A DNA stretch of 64,000 nt from Pseudomonas oryzihabitans (GTDB lineage: Bacteria > Pseudomonadota > Gammaproteobacteria > Pseudomonadales > Pseudomonadaceae), in the NCBI RefSeq assembly GCF_007665395.1, contig NZ_VDND01000001.1, positions 496,001-560,000 on the forward strand. Reading direction: 5' to 3'. Position 1 is the stretch's first letter, and the number at the start of each line of letters is the position of its first letter. This document shows, in pieces, positions 28,701 through 36,072 of this stretch. Below the pieces are notes generated by a model. That model was not told the origin of the DNA, made no database searches, and was given only the letters and a program-made list of their open reading frames with translations. The position numbers were made by a program, and so were the translations under genes.

Positions 28701-29384
28701 TCAATAGGCCGAGGCGTTGTCGACCTTGAAGTTGTAGAGCTGGCGGGCAGAGCCGTAGCGCTTGAAGTCGCTGGCCCGCTCGGCGAAGCCGGCGGTGTCG
28801 AGCAGTTCCTGCAACTCGGCCAGGTGCTCGGCGCGCATCTCCTTCTCGATGCAGTCGGAGCCCAGGGAGGCGACGCTGCCCTTCACGTAGATGCGCGTCT
28901 CGTAGAGCGAATCGCCCAGGGCCTCGCCGGCATCGCCACAGACCACCAGGCGTCCGGCCTGGCCCATGAAGCAGCTCATGTGCCCGATGCTGCCGCCGAC
29001 GACGATGTCGACGCCCTTCATGGAGATACCGCACCGCGCCCCGGCGTCGCCCTCGATGACCAACAGGCCACCGTGGGCGGTGGCACCGGCGGCCTGGGAG
29101 GCGCTGCCCTTGACCCGTACCGCGCCGGACATCATGTTCTCCGCGCAGCCGACGCCGACGTTGCCATGCACGGTGATGGCAGCGTGCTGGTTCATGCCCG
29201 CGCAGTAGTAGCCGGCATGCCCGTGGATATCCACGGACACGGCAGCGTTCACGCCCACGGCGAGGTTGTGGGCGCCGTTGGAATGGGTGACCACCCACTC
29301 GCGTTCGGCAGTGGTCTGGGTGGCGTCGTGCAGGGCCTGGTTGAGGTCACGCACGGCGGTTTGGGTGAGATCGAAGGTTTTCAT
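28701..29384 (-). CDS. mgsB: N-methylglutamate synthase subunit B-like, GXGXG domain
   Basis: A 227-residue beta-helix protein equal to the C-terminal GXGXG domain of glutamate synthase (GlxC/MgsB). Repeated Gly-rich turns are seen, for example GVGVNAAVSVDIHGHAG-like and GNVGVGCAENMMSGAVRVKG-like blocks in the first half. The domain is structural in glutamate synthases. It is encoded between the amidotransferase and synthase genes with gaps of 12 and 18 bp. Confidence 0.85.
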   Translation of the reverse strand: MKTFDLTQTAVRDLNQALHDATQTTAEREWVVTHSNGAHNLAVGVNAAVSVDIHGHAGYYCAGMNQHAAITVHGNVGVGCAENMMSGAVRVKGSASQAAGATAHGGLLVIEGDAGARCGISMKGVDIVVGGSIGHMSCFMGQAGRLVVCGDAGEALGDSLYETRIYVKGSVASLGSDCIEKEMRAEHLAELQELLDTAGFAERASDFKRYGSARQLYNFKVDNASAY

Positions 29385-29396
29385 GATCGCTGTTCC

Positions 29397-30302
29397 TCAG
29401 GCCGACTCGCGTTCCCAGACGTACAGGGTGGCCGGTGCCGGCTCCCAGACCTTGGCCCGCTCGATACCGGGCAGGCTCGACAGCGCCTGGTACTCGGAGG
29501 CCATGGCGACGTAGTCGTCGGTTTCGGCGAGGATGGCCGGCTTGCAGGCGATGGGATCGCGGATCACCGCGAAGCCGGTGCGGGTGCCGATGGCGAAGGT
29601 GAAGAAGCCGTCCAGATCCTCCAGCGAGCGATCCAGCGCCTCCTTGAGGCTATCGCCCTCGCGCAACCGCCAGGTCAGGTAGCCGGCTGCCACCTCGGTG
29701 TCGTTCTCGGTCTCGAAGGTGATGCCTTCGCGTTTGAGGTTCTGGCGCAGCCGCGAGTGGTTGGACAGCGAGCCGTTGTGCACCAGGCAGAGGTCGGCGC
29801 CGGTGGAGAACGGATGGCTGCCCTCCAGGGTCACGGCGCTCTCGGTGGCCATGCGGGTATGGCCGATGATGTGGCTGCCCTGCATGCCGGCCAGGCCGAA
29901 GCGGCCGGCGATCTCCTGGGGCAGGCCCATGCCCTTGAGGATTTCGATGCTGCGCCCGGCGCTCATGATGCGCACGTCCGGCGCCAGCTCGGCCAGCGCG
30001 GCGCGCACCTCGGCCTCCGCCGCGCGGATCTTGAGCACGATGGCACTGGCGTTCTGGAACCAGTCCAGCTCGGCACCCAGCCGCTGCTGCACGGCGGCGA
30101 CCAGGCCGGCGAAATCGTAGCCCTCGCTGGTGGCCTGCAGGGTCAACTTGACCCAGCCCTCGGCCACCTCGTCGCCATAGATGGCGAAACCGGCGCTGTC
30201 CGGGCCACGGTCGGTCATGGCTTCGAGCATGGGCTCGAAAAGGCTACCCAGCTGGGCTTCCAGCGCCGGGTTCTTCAGATAGAGTCCAACGATTCCACAC
30301 AT
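29397..30302 (-). CDS. mgsA: N-methylglutamate synthase subunit A-like, class II glutamine amidotransferase
   Basis: A 301-residue Ntn-type amidotransferase (GlxB/MgsA). The nucleophile Cys2 is exposed after Met removal (MCGIVGLYL). GHTRMATESAV near residue 148 and CLVHNGSLSNH near residue 172 are class II glutaminase motifs. In the methylamine route it would cleave gamma-glutamylmethylamide rather than glutamine and pass the amine to MgsC. It is 72 bp downstream of gmaS. Confidence 0.87.
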   Translation of the reverse strand: MCGIVGLYLKNPALEAQLGSLFEPMLEAMTDRGPDSAGFAIYGDEVAEGWVKLTLQATSEGYDFAGLVAAVQQRLGAELDWFQNASAIVLKIRAAEAEVRAALAELAPDVRIMSAGRSIEILKGMGLPQEIAGRFGLAGMQGSHIIGHTRMATESAVTLEGSHPFSTGADLCLVHNGSLSNHSRLRQNLKREGITFETENDTEVAAGYLTWRLREGDSLKEALDRSLEDLDGFFTFAIGTRTGFAVIRDPIACKPAILAETDDYVAMASEYQALSSLPGIERAKVWEPAPATLYVWERESA

Positions 30303-30374
30303 GGGGTGTCACTCCTTCGCAGGCAGGGGGCGCATCGGGGCGCCCGAAGAACAATCAGGAAAAATCCAGGGCGA

Positions 30375-31709
30375 TCAGAAGAATTCGGTGTAGCGCTGGA
30401 TCTCCCAGTCGGAAACGTGGCGGCTGTACTCCACCCACTCCATGCGCTTCAGCTTGATGAATTCGTCGACGATCTCGGGACCCAGCATCTCGCGGAACAA
30501 TGGGTCGGCATCCAGGGCGTCGCAGGCTTCCTTGAGGCTTTGCGGCAGGGTCTCGATGCCCCGCGCGGCGATGGCCTCCAGGCTCAGGTTGTAGAGGTTC
30601 TCGTTGCAGGGCGCGCCCGGGTCCAGCTCGCGCTCGATGCCGTCGAGACCGGCGGCGATGATGGCGGCGGTGACCAGGTAGGGGTTGCAGCCGGCGTCGG
30701 GCAGGCGGAATTCCAGGCGGCCATAGGGCACCCGGACCATGGCCGAGCGGTTGTTAGCACCGTAGGCGATGAACGCCGGTGCCCAGGTGGCGCCGGACAG
30801 CGAGCGACCCACCACCAGGCGCTTGTAGGAGTTCACCGTGGGCGCGGCGAAGGCGCACAGCGCCGGGCCATGGGCCAACAGGCCGGCGAGGAAATGGTAG
30901 GCCAGCTTCGATAGACCCATGCCGCGCGGATCGCTGTCGTCATGGAACAGATTGCGGTTGGTGGCGCTGGCCAGCGACAGGTGGAAATGCATGCCGTTGC
31001 CGGCGCGCTTGGGATCCGGTTTGGGCATGAAGGAGCAGATCATGCCCAGCTCATTGGCGATCTCGCCGGCGGCCATGCGGAAGAAGGTGAAGCGATCCGC
31101 CGACTCCAGTGCCTCGCTGTAGGTGTAGTTGATCTCGAACTGGCCGTTGGCGTCTTCGTGGTCGATCTGGTAGATGTCGAAGCCGACCGGCTGCAAGGCC
31201 TCGGTGAGCTTTTCCAGAAATAGCCGCGAACGCGACAGGCCCTTGTAGTCGTAGCAGGGCTTGTCCAGCGTGTCGCTGCCGTCCACCAGGGACAACTTGC
31301 CGACCTCGTCGCGGCGCATGAGGAAGAATTCGGGCTCCAGCCCCGTGTTCAGGCTCCAGCCGCGGTCGCTCAGGCGCTGCACCTGGCGCTGCAACACGTA
31401 GCGGCTGTCATAGGGATGCGGCTTGCCGTTGACGTGGCCGATGCACACCACCCGCCCGTAGCCCGCCTGCCAGGGCACCGGGATCAGGGTGGAGAGATCG
31501 CCACGCGCCATGAAGTCGGGACCATGGGGCTCCATGCCCATGCCGCAGATGGCGAAGCCGGCGAAGCCCGCGCCCTCCTCCGCCACGGTCGCGAGGCCCG
31601 CCACCGGTACGGACTTGGTCTTGGCGGAACCATGGATATCGACGAACTGGGCCAGCACATAGCGGATACCGTGCTGATCGATGAGGTGCTGGGTTTCGCT
31701 GGGCAACAT
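30375..31709 (-). CDS. gmaS: Gamma-glutamylmethylamide synthetase (type III/GlnT-like glutamine synthetase)
   Basis: A 444-residue glutamine synthetase-fold ligase. Metal and substrate motifs are GLEPEFFLM (about 130), [14 protein letters not shown] (about 195), [10 protein letters not shown] (about 250) and NSYKRLVVG (about 305). The ATG at 31709 follows AAGGAGCC; the upstream in-frame extension crosses operator-like sequence. The GS family has both ammonia- and alkylamine-using members. Sitting at the head of mgsABC and opposite the sarcosine-oxidase-like operon, it most likely ligates methylamine to glutamate with ATP. A specialised glutamine synthetase remains possible. Confidence 0.82.
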   Translation of the reverse strand: MLPSETQHLIDQHGIRYVLAQFVDIHGSAKTKSVPVAGLATVAEEGAGFAGFAICGMGMEPHGPDFMARGDLSTLIPVPWQAGYGRVVCIGHVNGKPHPYDSRYVLQRQVQRLSDRGWSLNTGLEPEFFLMRRDEVGKLSLVDGSDTLDKPCYDYKGLSRSRLFLEKLTEALQPVGFDIYQIDHEDANGQFEINYTYSEALESADRFTFFRMAAGEIANELGMICSFMPKPDPKRAGNGMHFHLSLASATNRNLFHDDSDPRGMGLSKLAYHFLAGLLAHGPALCAFAAPTVNSYKRLVVGRSLSGATWAPAFIAYGANNRSAMVRVPYGRLEFRLPDAGCNPYLVTAAIIAAGLDGIERELDPGAPCNENLYNLSLEAIAARGIETLPQSLKEACDALDADPLFREMLGPEIVDEFIKLKRMEWVEYSRHVSDWEIQRYTEFF

Positions 31710-31734
31710 GACGGGCTCCTTGGTCGAGATCGGC

Positions 31735-31774
31735 TTATATTCCCAATGGGAATTTATTCTTCTCAACAGGAAAG
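31735..31774. promoter_or_regulatory. Two adjacent operator-like elements upstream of gmaS
   Basis: TTATATTCCCAATGGGAAT (31735-31753) contains the palindrome TTCCCAATGGGAA. It is followed by TTTATTCTTCTCAACAGGAAAG (31753-31774). Both resemble TTATATTCCCAACAGGAAAT at 32712-32731 in front of purU. They lie 25-65 bp upstream of the gmaS start and are probable sites for the XRE-cupin regulator encoded between the two operons. Confidence 0.6.
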
Positions 31775-31981
31775 CAAAGAATCTGCCAAGTCGTGTCAGC
31801 ATCGTCCGCTGGTATGCCAAAAATTCGTGGACAGGGAGTTAACCCTGCGGATCCCAAGGAAAATCCAGGCAGCAGCCCGCGGGGATTTTTTCCGGCATGA
31901 TGGACCTCTATCGGACGCCTACGGGCATCCGCCCTCCTTCCTGCACTTTACTGGTGCGAATTTTTTATTCTCAAAACTAAA

Positions 31982-32584
31982 ATGATGCAAGAATCCCCGA
32001 GTCGTGAGCCACGCCTGAAGATCGAGCAGTACATAGGTATCCAGATTCGCCGCCAGCGCCAGGATCAGGGCCTGAAGACCGCCGAGGTGGCGCGCATGGC
32101 CGGTATCAGCCAGGGCATGCTGAGCAAGATCGAGAACGCCCAGGTTTCCACCAGCCTGGAAACCCTCGGCCGGCTGTGCGACACCCTGGGCCTGCCGCTA
32201 TCCCGGCTGTTCAGCCAGTACGACCAGCAGGAACGCGACGCCCTTTTGGTCAAGGCGGGGGAAGGTCTTGAGGTGGTGCGCCGCGGGACCGACAAGGGGC
32301 ACACCTATCATCTGCTCAATCACTCCCGCGGACCGAAGAAGAGCCTGGAGGCCTATCTCGTCTCCATGGACGATGCCAGCGAGGAATTCCCCACCTTTTC
32401 CCATCCCGGCACCGAGTTCATCCACCTACTCGAAGGCAGCCTGGTCTATCGCCACGGCAACCACCTCTATGAGATGGGTCCGGGTGACAGCCTCACCTTC
32501 GACAGCGACATCCCCCACGGCCCGGAGCGATTGAACCAGGTGCCGATCAAGCTGCTGTCGATCATGACCTTCAAGGACGACTGA
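31982..32584 (+). CDS. XRE-cupin transcriptional regulator of the methylamine genes
   Basis: A 200-residue regulator. The N-terminal HTH_3 domain (about 15-75) shows VARMAGISQGMLSKIENAQVSTS. The C-terminal cupin_2 (about 120-198) has HPGTEFIHLLEGSLVYRHG and FDSDIPHGPERL. Such proteins sense small ligands in the cupin pocket. It lies between the divergent gmaS-mgs and purU-folD-mgd operons, both of which have the same operator-like sequence. There is no Shine-Dalgarno before the two successive ATGs at 31982 and 31985, so translation may be weak or leaderless. Confidence 0.88.
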   Translation: MMQESPSREPRLKIEQYIGIQIRRQRQDQGLKTAEVARMAGISQGMLSKIENAQVSTSLETLGRLCDTLGLPLSRLFSQYDQQERDALLVKAGEGLEVVRRGTDKGHTYHLLNHSRGPKKSLEAYLVSMDDASEEFPTFSHPGTEFIHLLEGSLVYRHGNHLYEMGPGDSLTFDSDIPHGPERLNQVPIKLLSIMTFKDD

Positions 32585-32711
32585 GCCGCGTCCGCCTCAC
32601 CGGTGAAAGAGGATTTCACCGGTAAATGTCGCAAAAATAACTGGCAGGAAATTTTTATTACTCGCCCCTGGACGAGGACTTGTGCTTGCCCTATAAAAGC
32701 TTCCGTGAATT

Positions 32712-32731
32712 TTATATTCCCAACAGGAAAT
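32712..32731. promoter_or_regulatory. Operator-like element upstream of purU
   Basis: TTATATTCCCAACAGGAAAT shares its first twelve bases with the element at 31735 upstream of gmaS. It lies 47 bp before the purU ATG. Probably bound by the XRE-cupin regulator. Confidence 0.6.
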
Positions 32732-32778
32732 ACCGCCGCAGCGAAATCTTCCTCCATTGGTGAAATCCGGACGCGAAC

Positions 32779-33642
32779 ATGGAAACCTTGCCCACCTACA
32801 TTCTCAACGTCAGTTGCCCGGCCACCTCGGGCATCGTGGCCGCCGTCAGCACCTACCTTGCTCGGAACGACTGCTACATCGCCGAGATGGCGCAGTTCGA
32901 CGACGACTTCACCCAACGCTTCTTCATGCGCACGGTGTTCCGCTTCAACCCCGGCGCCAATACCGGCATAGCGGCGCTGCGCGATGGCTTCGCCGCGGTC
33001 ACGGCCGACTTCGCCATGGAGTGGGAGTTGTACAGCACCGAGCGCCCTACCCGCGTCCTGCTGATGGTGAGCAAGTTCGATCACTGCCTCACCGACCTGC
33101 TCTATCGCCACCAGAAAGGCGAATTGCCGATGGAGATCACCGCCATCGTCTCCAACCACCTGGACCTACGCCCCATGGCCGAACGGGAAGGCATCCGCTT
33201 CGTCTACCTACCGGTAACCAAGGACAGCAAGCGCCAGCAGGAACTCGAACTGCTACGCCTGGTGGAGGAAACCGGTACCGAACTGGTGGTACTGGCGCGC
33301 TACATGCAAATCCTCTCGGACGAGTTGTGCCAGGCGCTGGCCGGCCGCGCCATCAATATTCACCATTCCTTCCTGCCTGGCTTCAAGGGCGCCAAGCCCT
33401 ACCACCAGGCCTTCGAGCGCGGTGTAAAGCTGATCGGGGCCACCGCCCACTACGTGACCTCGGACCTCGACGAAGGTCCGATCATCGAGCAGGAGGTCCA
33501 GCGCGTCGACCACGGCTATCGCCCCGACGACCTGGTTGCCATCGGCCGGGATACCGAGACGGTAGCGCTGTACAAGGCAGTGAAGTACCACATCGAGCGA
33601 CGCCTGTTCCTCAATGGCAATCGCGTGGTGGTGTTTCGATGA
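32779..33642 (+). CDS. purU: Formyltetrahydrofolate deformylase
   Basis: A 287-residue enzyme that hydrolyses 10-formyl-THF to formate and THF. An N-terminal ACT domain (about 7-85) precedes the formyltransferase-like domain. Catalytic residues are Asn/His in [19 protein letters not shown] and Asp in [12 protein letters not shown]. It is the first gene of the operon with folD and the mgd genes, so it would drain C1 units released from N-methylglutamate. Its TGA overlaps the folD ATG. Confidence 0.95.
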   Translation: METLPTYILNVSCPATSGIVAAVSTYLARNDCYIAEMAQFDDDFTQRFFMRTVFRFNPGANTGIAALRDGFAAVTADFAMEWELYSTERPTRVLLMVSKFDHCLTDLLYRHQKGELPMEITAIVSNHLDLRPMAEREGIRFVYLPVTKDSKRQQELELLRLVEETGTELVVLARYMQILSDELCQALAGRAINIHHSFLPGFKGAKPYHQAFERGVKLIGATAHYVTSDLDEGPIIEQEVQRVDHGYRPDDLVAIGRDTETVALYKAVKYHIERRLFLNGNRVVVFR

Positions 33643-34511
33643 GCGCCGTGCTCATCGATGGCAAGGCCGCTGCCGCTCGCCTGCTGCAAGGGGTCGGACG
33701 GGACGTGGCCGCATTGCGCGAGCGGGGCATCCAGCCCGCCCTGGCGGTGATCCTGGTGGGCAACGACCCGGCCAGCCAGGTGTACGTGCGCAACAAGCTC
33801 CGCCGCGCCGCCGAGGTGGGCATCCGCTCGCTCAGCCATGAATTGCCGGCGGACCTGGAACAAACCGAGTTGCTCGGCCTGATCGCTACCCTCAATGCCG
33901 ATCCCGCCGTACACGGCATCCTGGTGCAGCTGCCACTGCCGCCGCAGATCGACGAGGCGGCGGTGATCCAGGCGCTTCGCCCGGACAAGGACGTCGACGG
34001 TTTCCACCGCGAGAACGTCGGCGCCCTGGCGCTCGGCCAACCCGGCCTGGTGCCCTGCACTCCGGCGGGCTGCCTGCGGCTGCTGCAGGACCAGCTGGGT
34101 GATCTCAGCGGGCGCCATGCGGTGGTGGTCGGGCGCTCCAACATCGTCGGCAAGCCCATGGCCGCCCTGCTGTTGCAGGCGCATTGCACGGTGACCCTGG
34201 TGCATTCGCGCAGCCGCGACGCCGCCGCGCTGTGCCGCCAGGCCGACATCCTGGTGGCGGCGGCCGGCCAGCCCGGCCTGATCACCGCGGACTGGGTCAA
34301 GCCCGGCGCGGTGGTCATCGACGTCGGCATCAGTCGCGTGGAGCACGCCGGCGGCGCCCGGCTGGTGGGCGATGTCGCCCCGGCGGTCGCCGAGATCGCC
34401 GGGGCCCTCACCCCGGTGCCGGGCGGCGTCGGACCCATGACCATCGCCCTGCTCCTGCACAACACCCTGAGCGCCGCCCAGCGCCAGCATCCCTACGCCG
34501 TCGCGACCTGA
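33639..34511 (+). CDS. folD: Methylenetetrahydrofolate dehydrogenase / methenyl-THF cyclohydrolase
   Basis: A 290-residue bifunctional enzyme. The catalytic Lys is in [17 protein letters not shown] (about 54), the nucleotide-binding region has [18 protein letters not shown] (about 165) and the C-terminus has [15 protein letters not shown]. It converts 5,10-methylene-THF to 10-formyl-THF, linking the mgd oxidase to PurU. It starts inside the purU stop (ATGA) and is followed 14 bp later by mgdA. It is probably a second, pathway-specific folD copy. Confidence 0.95.
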   Translation: MSAVLIDGKAAAARLLQGVGRDVAALRERGIQPALAVILVGNDPASQVYVRNKLRRAAEVGIRSLSHELPADLEQTELLGLIATLNADPAVHGILVQLPLPPQIDEAAVIQALRPDKDVDGFHRENVGALALGQPGLVPCTPAGCLRLLQDQLGDLSGRHAVVVGRSNIVGKPMAALLLQAHCTVTLVHSRSRDAAALCRQADILVAAAGQPGLITADWVKPGAVVIDVGISRVEHAGGARLVGDVAPAVAEIAGALTPVPGGVGPMTIALLLHNTLSAAQRQHPYAVAT

Positions 34512-34524
34512 CCGGGAGCCCACC

Positions 34525-35766
34525 ATGCCTTTCAGCCTGTTGAAATACGGCCTGTCCGCCGACTACCCGGTGGAGGTCGACCTGCCGCCACCCAGGGAGC
34601 TGAAGTCCAGCTACGACGTGGTCATCATCGGCGGCGGCGGCCACGGCCTGGCCACCGCCTACTACCTGGCCAGGTACCACGGCATCACCAATGTCGCGGT
34701 GCTGGAGAAGGCCTACCTGGGCGGCGGCAACACGGCGCGCAACACCGCGGTGATTCGCTCCAACTACCTCACCAGCGAAGGGGTGAAGTTCTATATCGAG
34801 TCGGTGCGGCTGTTCAAGGAGCTGTCCAACGAATTCGACTTCAACATCATGTATTCCGAGCGTGGCCAACTGACCCTGGCGCACACCGACGCCACGGTGC
34901 GCGCCTTCCGCCAGCGCGCCGAAGTGAACAAGCACTTCGGTGGGCGCACCGAGCTGATCGATCGCCAGCAGATCCGCGAACTGGTGCCCTGCTTGAATCT
35001 CGATCCGGGCCACCTGCCGGTGCTGGCCGGACTCTGGCACATCGACGGCGGTACCGCCCGCCACGACGCCGTGGCCTGGGGCTACGCCAAGCAGGCGGCC
35101 AAGCGCGGCGTGGAGATCCACCAGTTGACCGAGGTGCAGGACTTCGTGGTGGAGAACAATAGAATCGCCGCCATCAAGACCAACCGCGGCACGGTGCGCT
35201 GCGGCTGCGCGGTGCAGGCGGTGGCCGGCACCAGTTCGCTGCTGATGAACAAGCTGGGCATCCGCGCGCCGCTGCACACCTACCCCTTGCAGGCCATGGT
35301 CACCCAGCCGTTCAAACCCTTCCTCGACCCGCTGGTGAGCTCCAGTGCCCTGCACTGCTACGTGCAGCAGACCAGCCGCGGCGAGATCGTCTTCGGTGGC
35401 GGTTCGGACCCCTACCCGCTGTACCACACCCGCTCGACCCTGGACCTCAAGGAAAGCCTGCTGGCCCACGCCATCGAGATGTTTCCCTTCATGGCCAACG
35501 CCAAGCTGATGCGCCAATGGGCCGGGATGACCGACATGACCCCGGACTACAGCCCACTGATGGGCCTGTCGCCCATCGATGGCTACTACCTGGACGCCGG
35601 CTGGGGCACCTGGGGCTTCAAGGCCACGCCCATCTGCGGCAAGACCATGGCCGAACTGGTGGCCGGCGGCGGCCAGGTACCGGAGCTCATCGCCCCCTTC
35701 GGGCTGGACAGATTCAGCCGCTTCCAGCAGGTCAACGAGATGGGCGCCACCGCGGCCAGCCACTAA
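34525..35766 (+). CDS. mgdA: Sarcosine oxidase beta subunit-like / N-methylglutamate dehydrogenase subunit A
   Basis: A 413-residue DAO-fold flavoprotein. The dinucleotide site is DVVIIGGGGHGLATAYYLA (about 31). GGTARHDAVAWGYA near residue 180 matches the site where the FMN is covalently bound to His in heterotetrameric sarcosine oxidases. It oxidises the N-methyl group of a secondary amino acid. Sarcosine is the textbook substrate, but the neighbouring gmaS-mgsABC genes favour N-methylglutamate. It is encoded upstream of the other three subunits. Confidence 0.87.
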   Translation: MPFSLLKYGLSADYPVEVDLPPPRELKSSYDVVIIGGGGHGLATAYYLARYHGITNVAVLEKAYLGGGNTARNTAVIRSNYLTSEGVKFYIESVRLFKELSNEFDFNIMYSERGQLTLAHTDATVRAFRQRAEVNKHFGGRTELIDRQQIRELVPCLNLDPGHLPVLAGLWHIDGGTARHDAVAWGYAKQAAKRGVEIHQLTEVQDFVVENNRIAAIKTNRGTVRCGCAVQAVAGTSSLLMNKLGIRAPLHTYPLQAMVTQPFKPFLDPLVSSSALHCYVQQTSRGEIVFGGGSDPYPLYHTRSTLDLKESLLAHAIEMFPFMANAKLMRQWAGMTDMTPDYSPLMGLSPIDGYYLDAGWGTWGFKATPICGKTMAELVAGGGQVPELIAPFGLDRFSRFQQVNEMGATAASH

Positions 35767-35775
35767 GGAGCTGTC

Positions 35776-36072
35776 ATGAAGATCCTCACCTGCCCGCTCA
35801 ACGGGCCGCGCAACATCAGCGAATTCACCTACGGCGGCGAACTCAAGGCGATGCCGGATCCCAAGGCCTGCAGCACCGCCGAGTGGGCCGACTACGTCTT
35901 CAACTGCGAGAACCGCCGCGGCCTGGTCACCGAATGGTGGCTGCACAACGCCTCCAGCTACTGGTTCCTGGCCGAGCGCCACACCGGCACCGACGAGGTG
36001 CTGCGCACCTTCGACCCCCGCGAGCTATTCACCCAGCGGGTCGACTTCGCCGCCCAGGAGACCCGTTCATGA
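35776..36072 (+). CDS. mgdB: Sarcosine oxidase delta subunit-like / N-methylglutamate dehydrogenase subunit B
   Basis: A 98-residue SoxD-family zinc-binding subunit: MKILTCPLNGPRNISEF, then YVFNCENRRGLVTEWWLH and RHTGTDEVLRTFDPRELF. Zn ligands in this family are Cys and His; Cys6, one later Cys and the final His are visible, with one usual Cys replaced by Leu-Asn near position 8. Its stop overlaps the alpha-subunit ATG (ATGA). Confidence 0.87.
   Translation: MKILTCPLNGPRNISEFTYGGELKAMPDPKACSTAEWADYVFNCENRRGLVTEWWLHNASSYWFLAERHTGTDEVLRTFDPRELFTQRVDFAAQETRS

Noticed and set aside
27384..30914. 1176-codon plus-strand frame across mgsC-mgsB-mgsA
   Set aside because: It spans three well-supported minus-strand genes and their gaps; the composition is that of a shadow frame rich in Gly, His, Ala and Asp.
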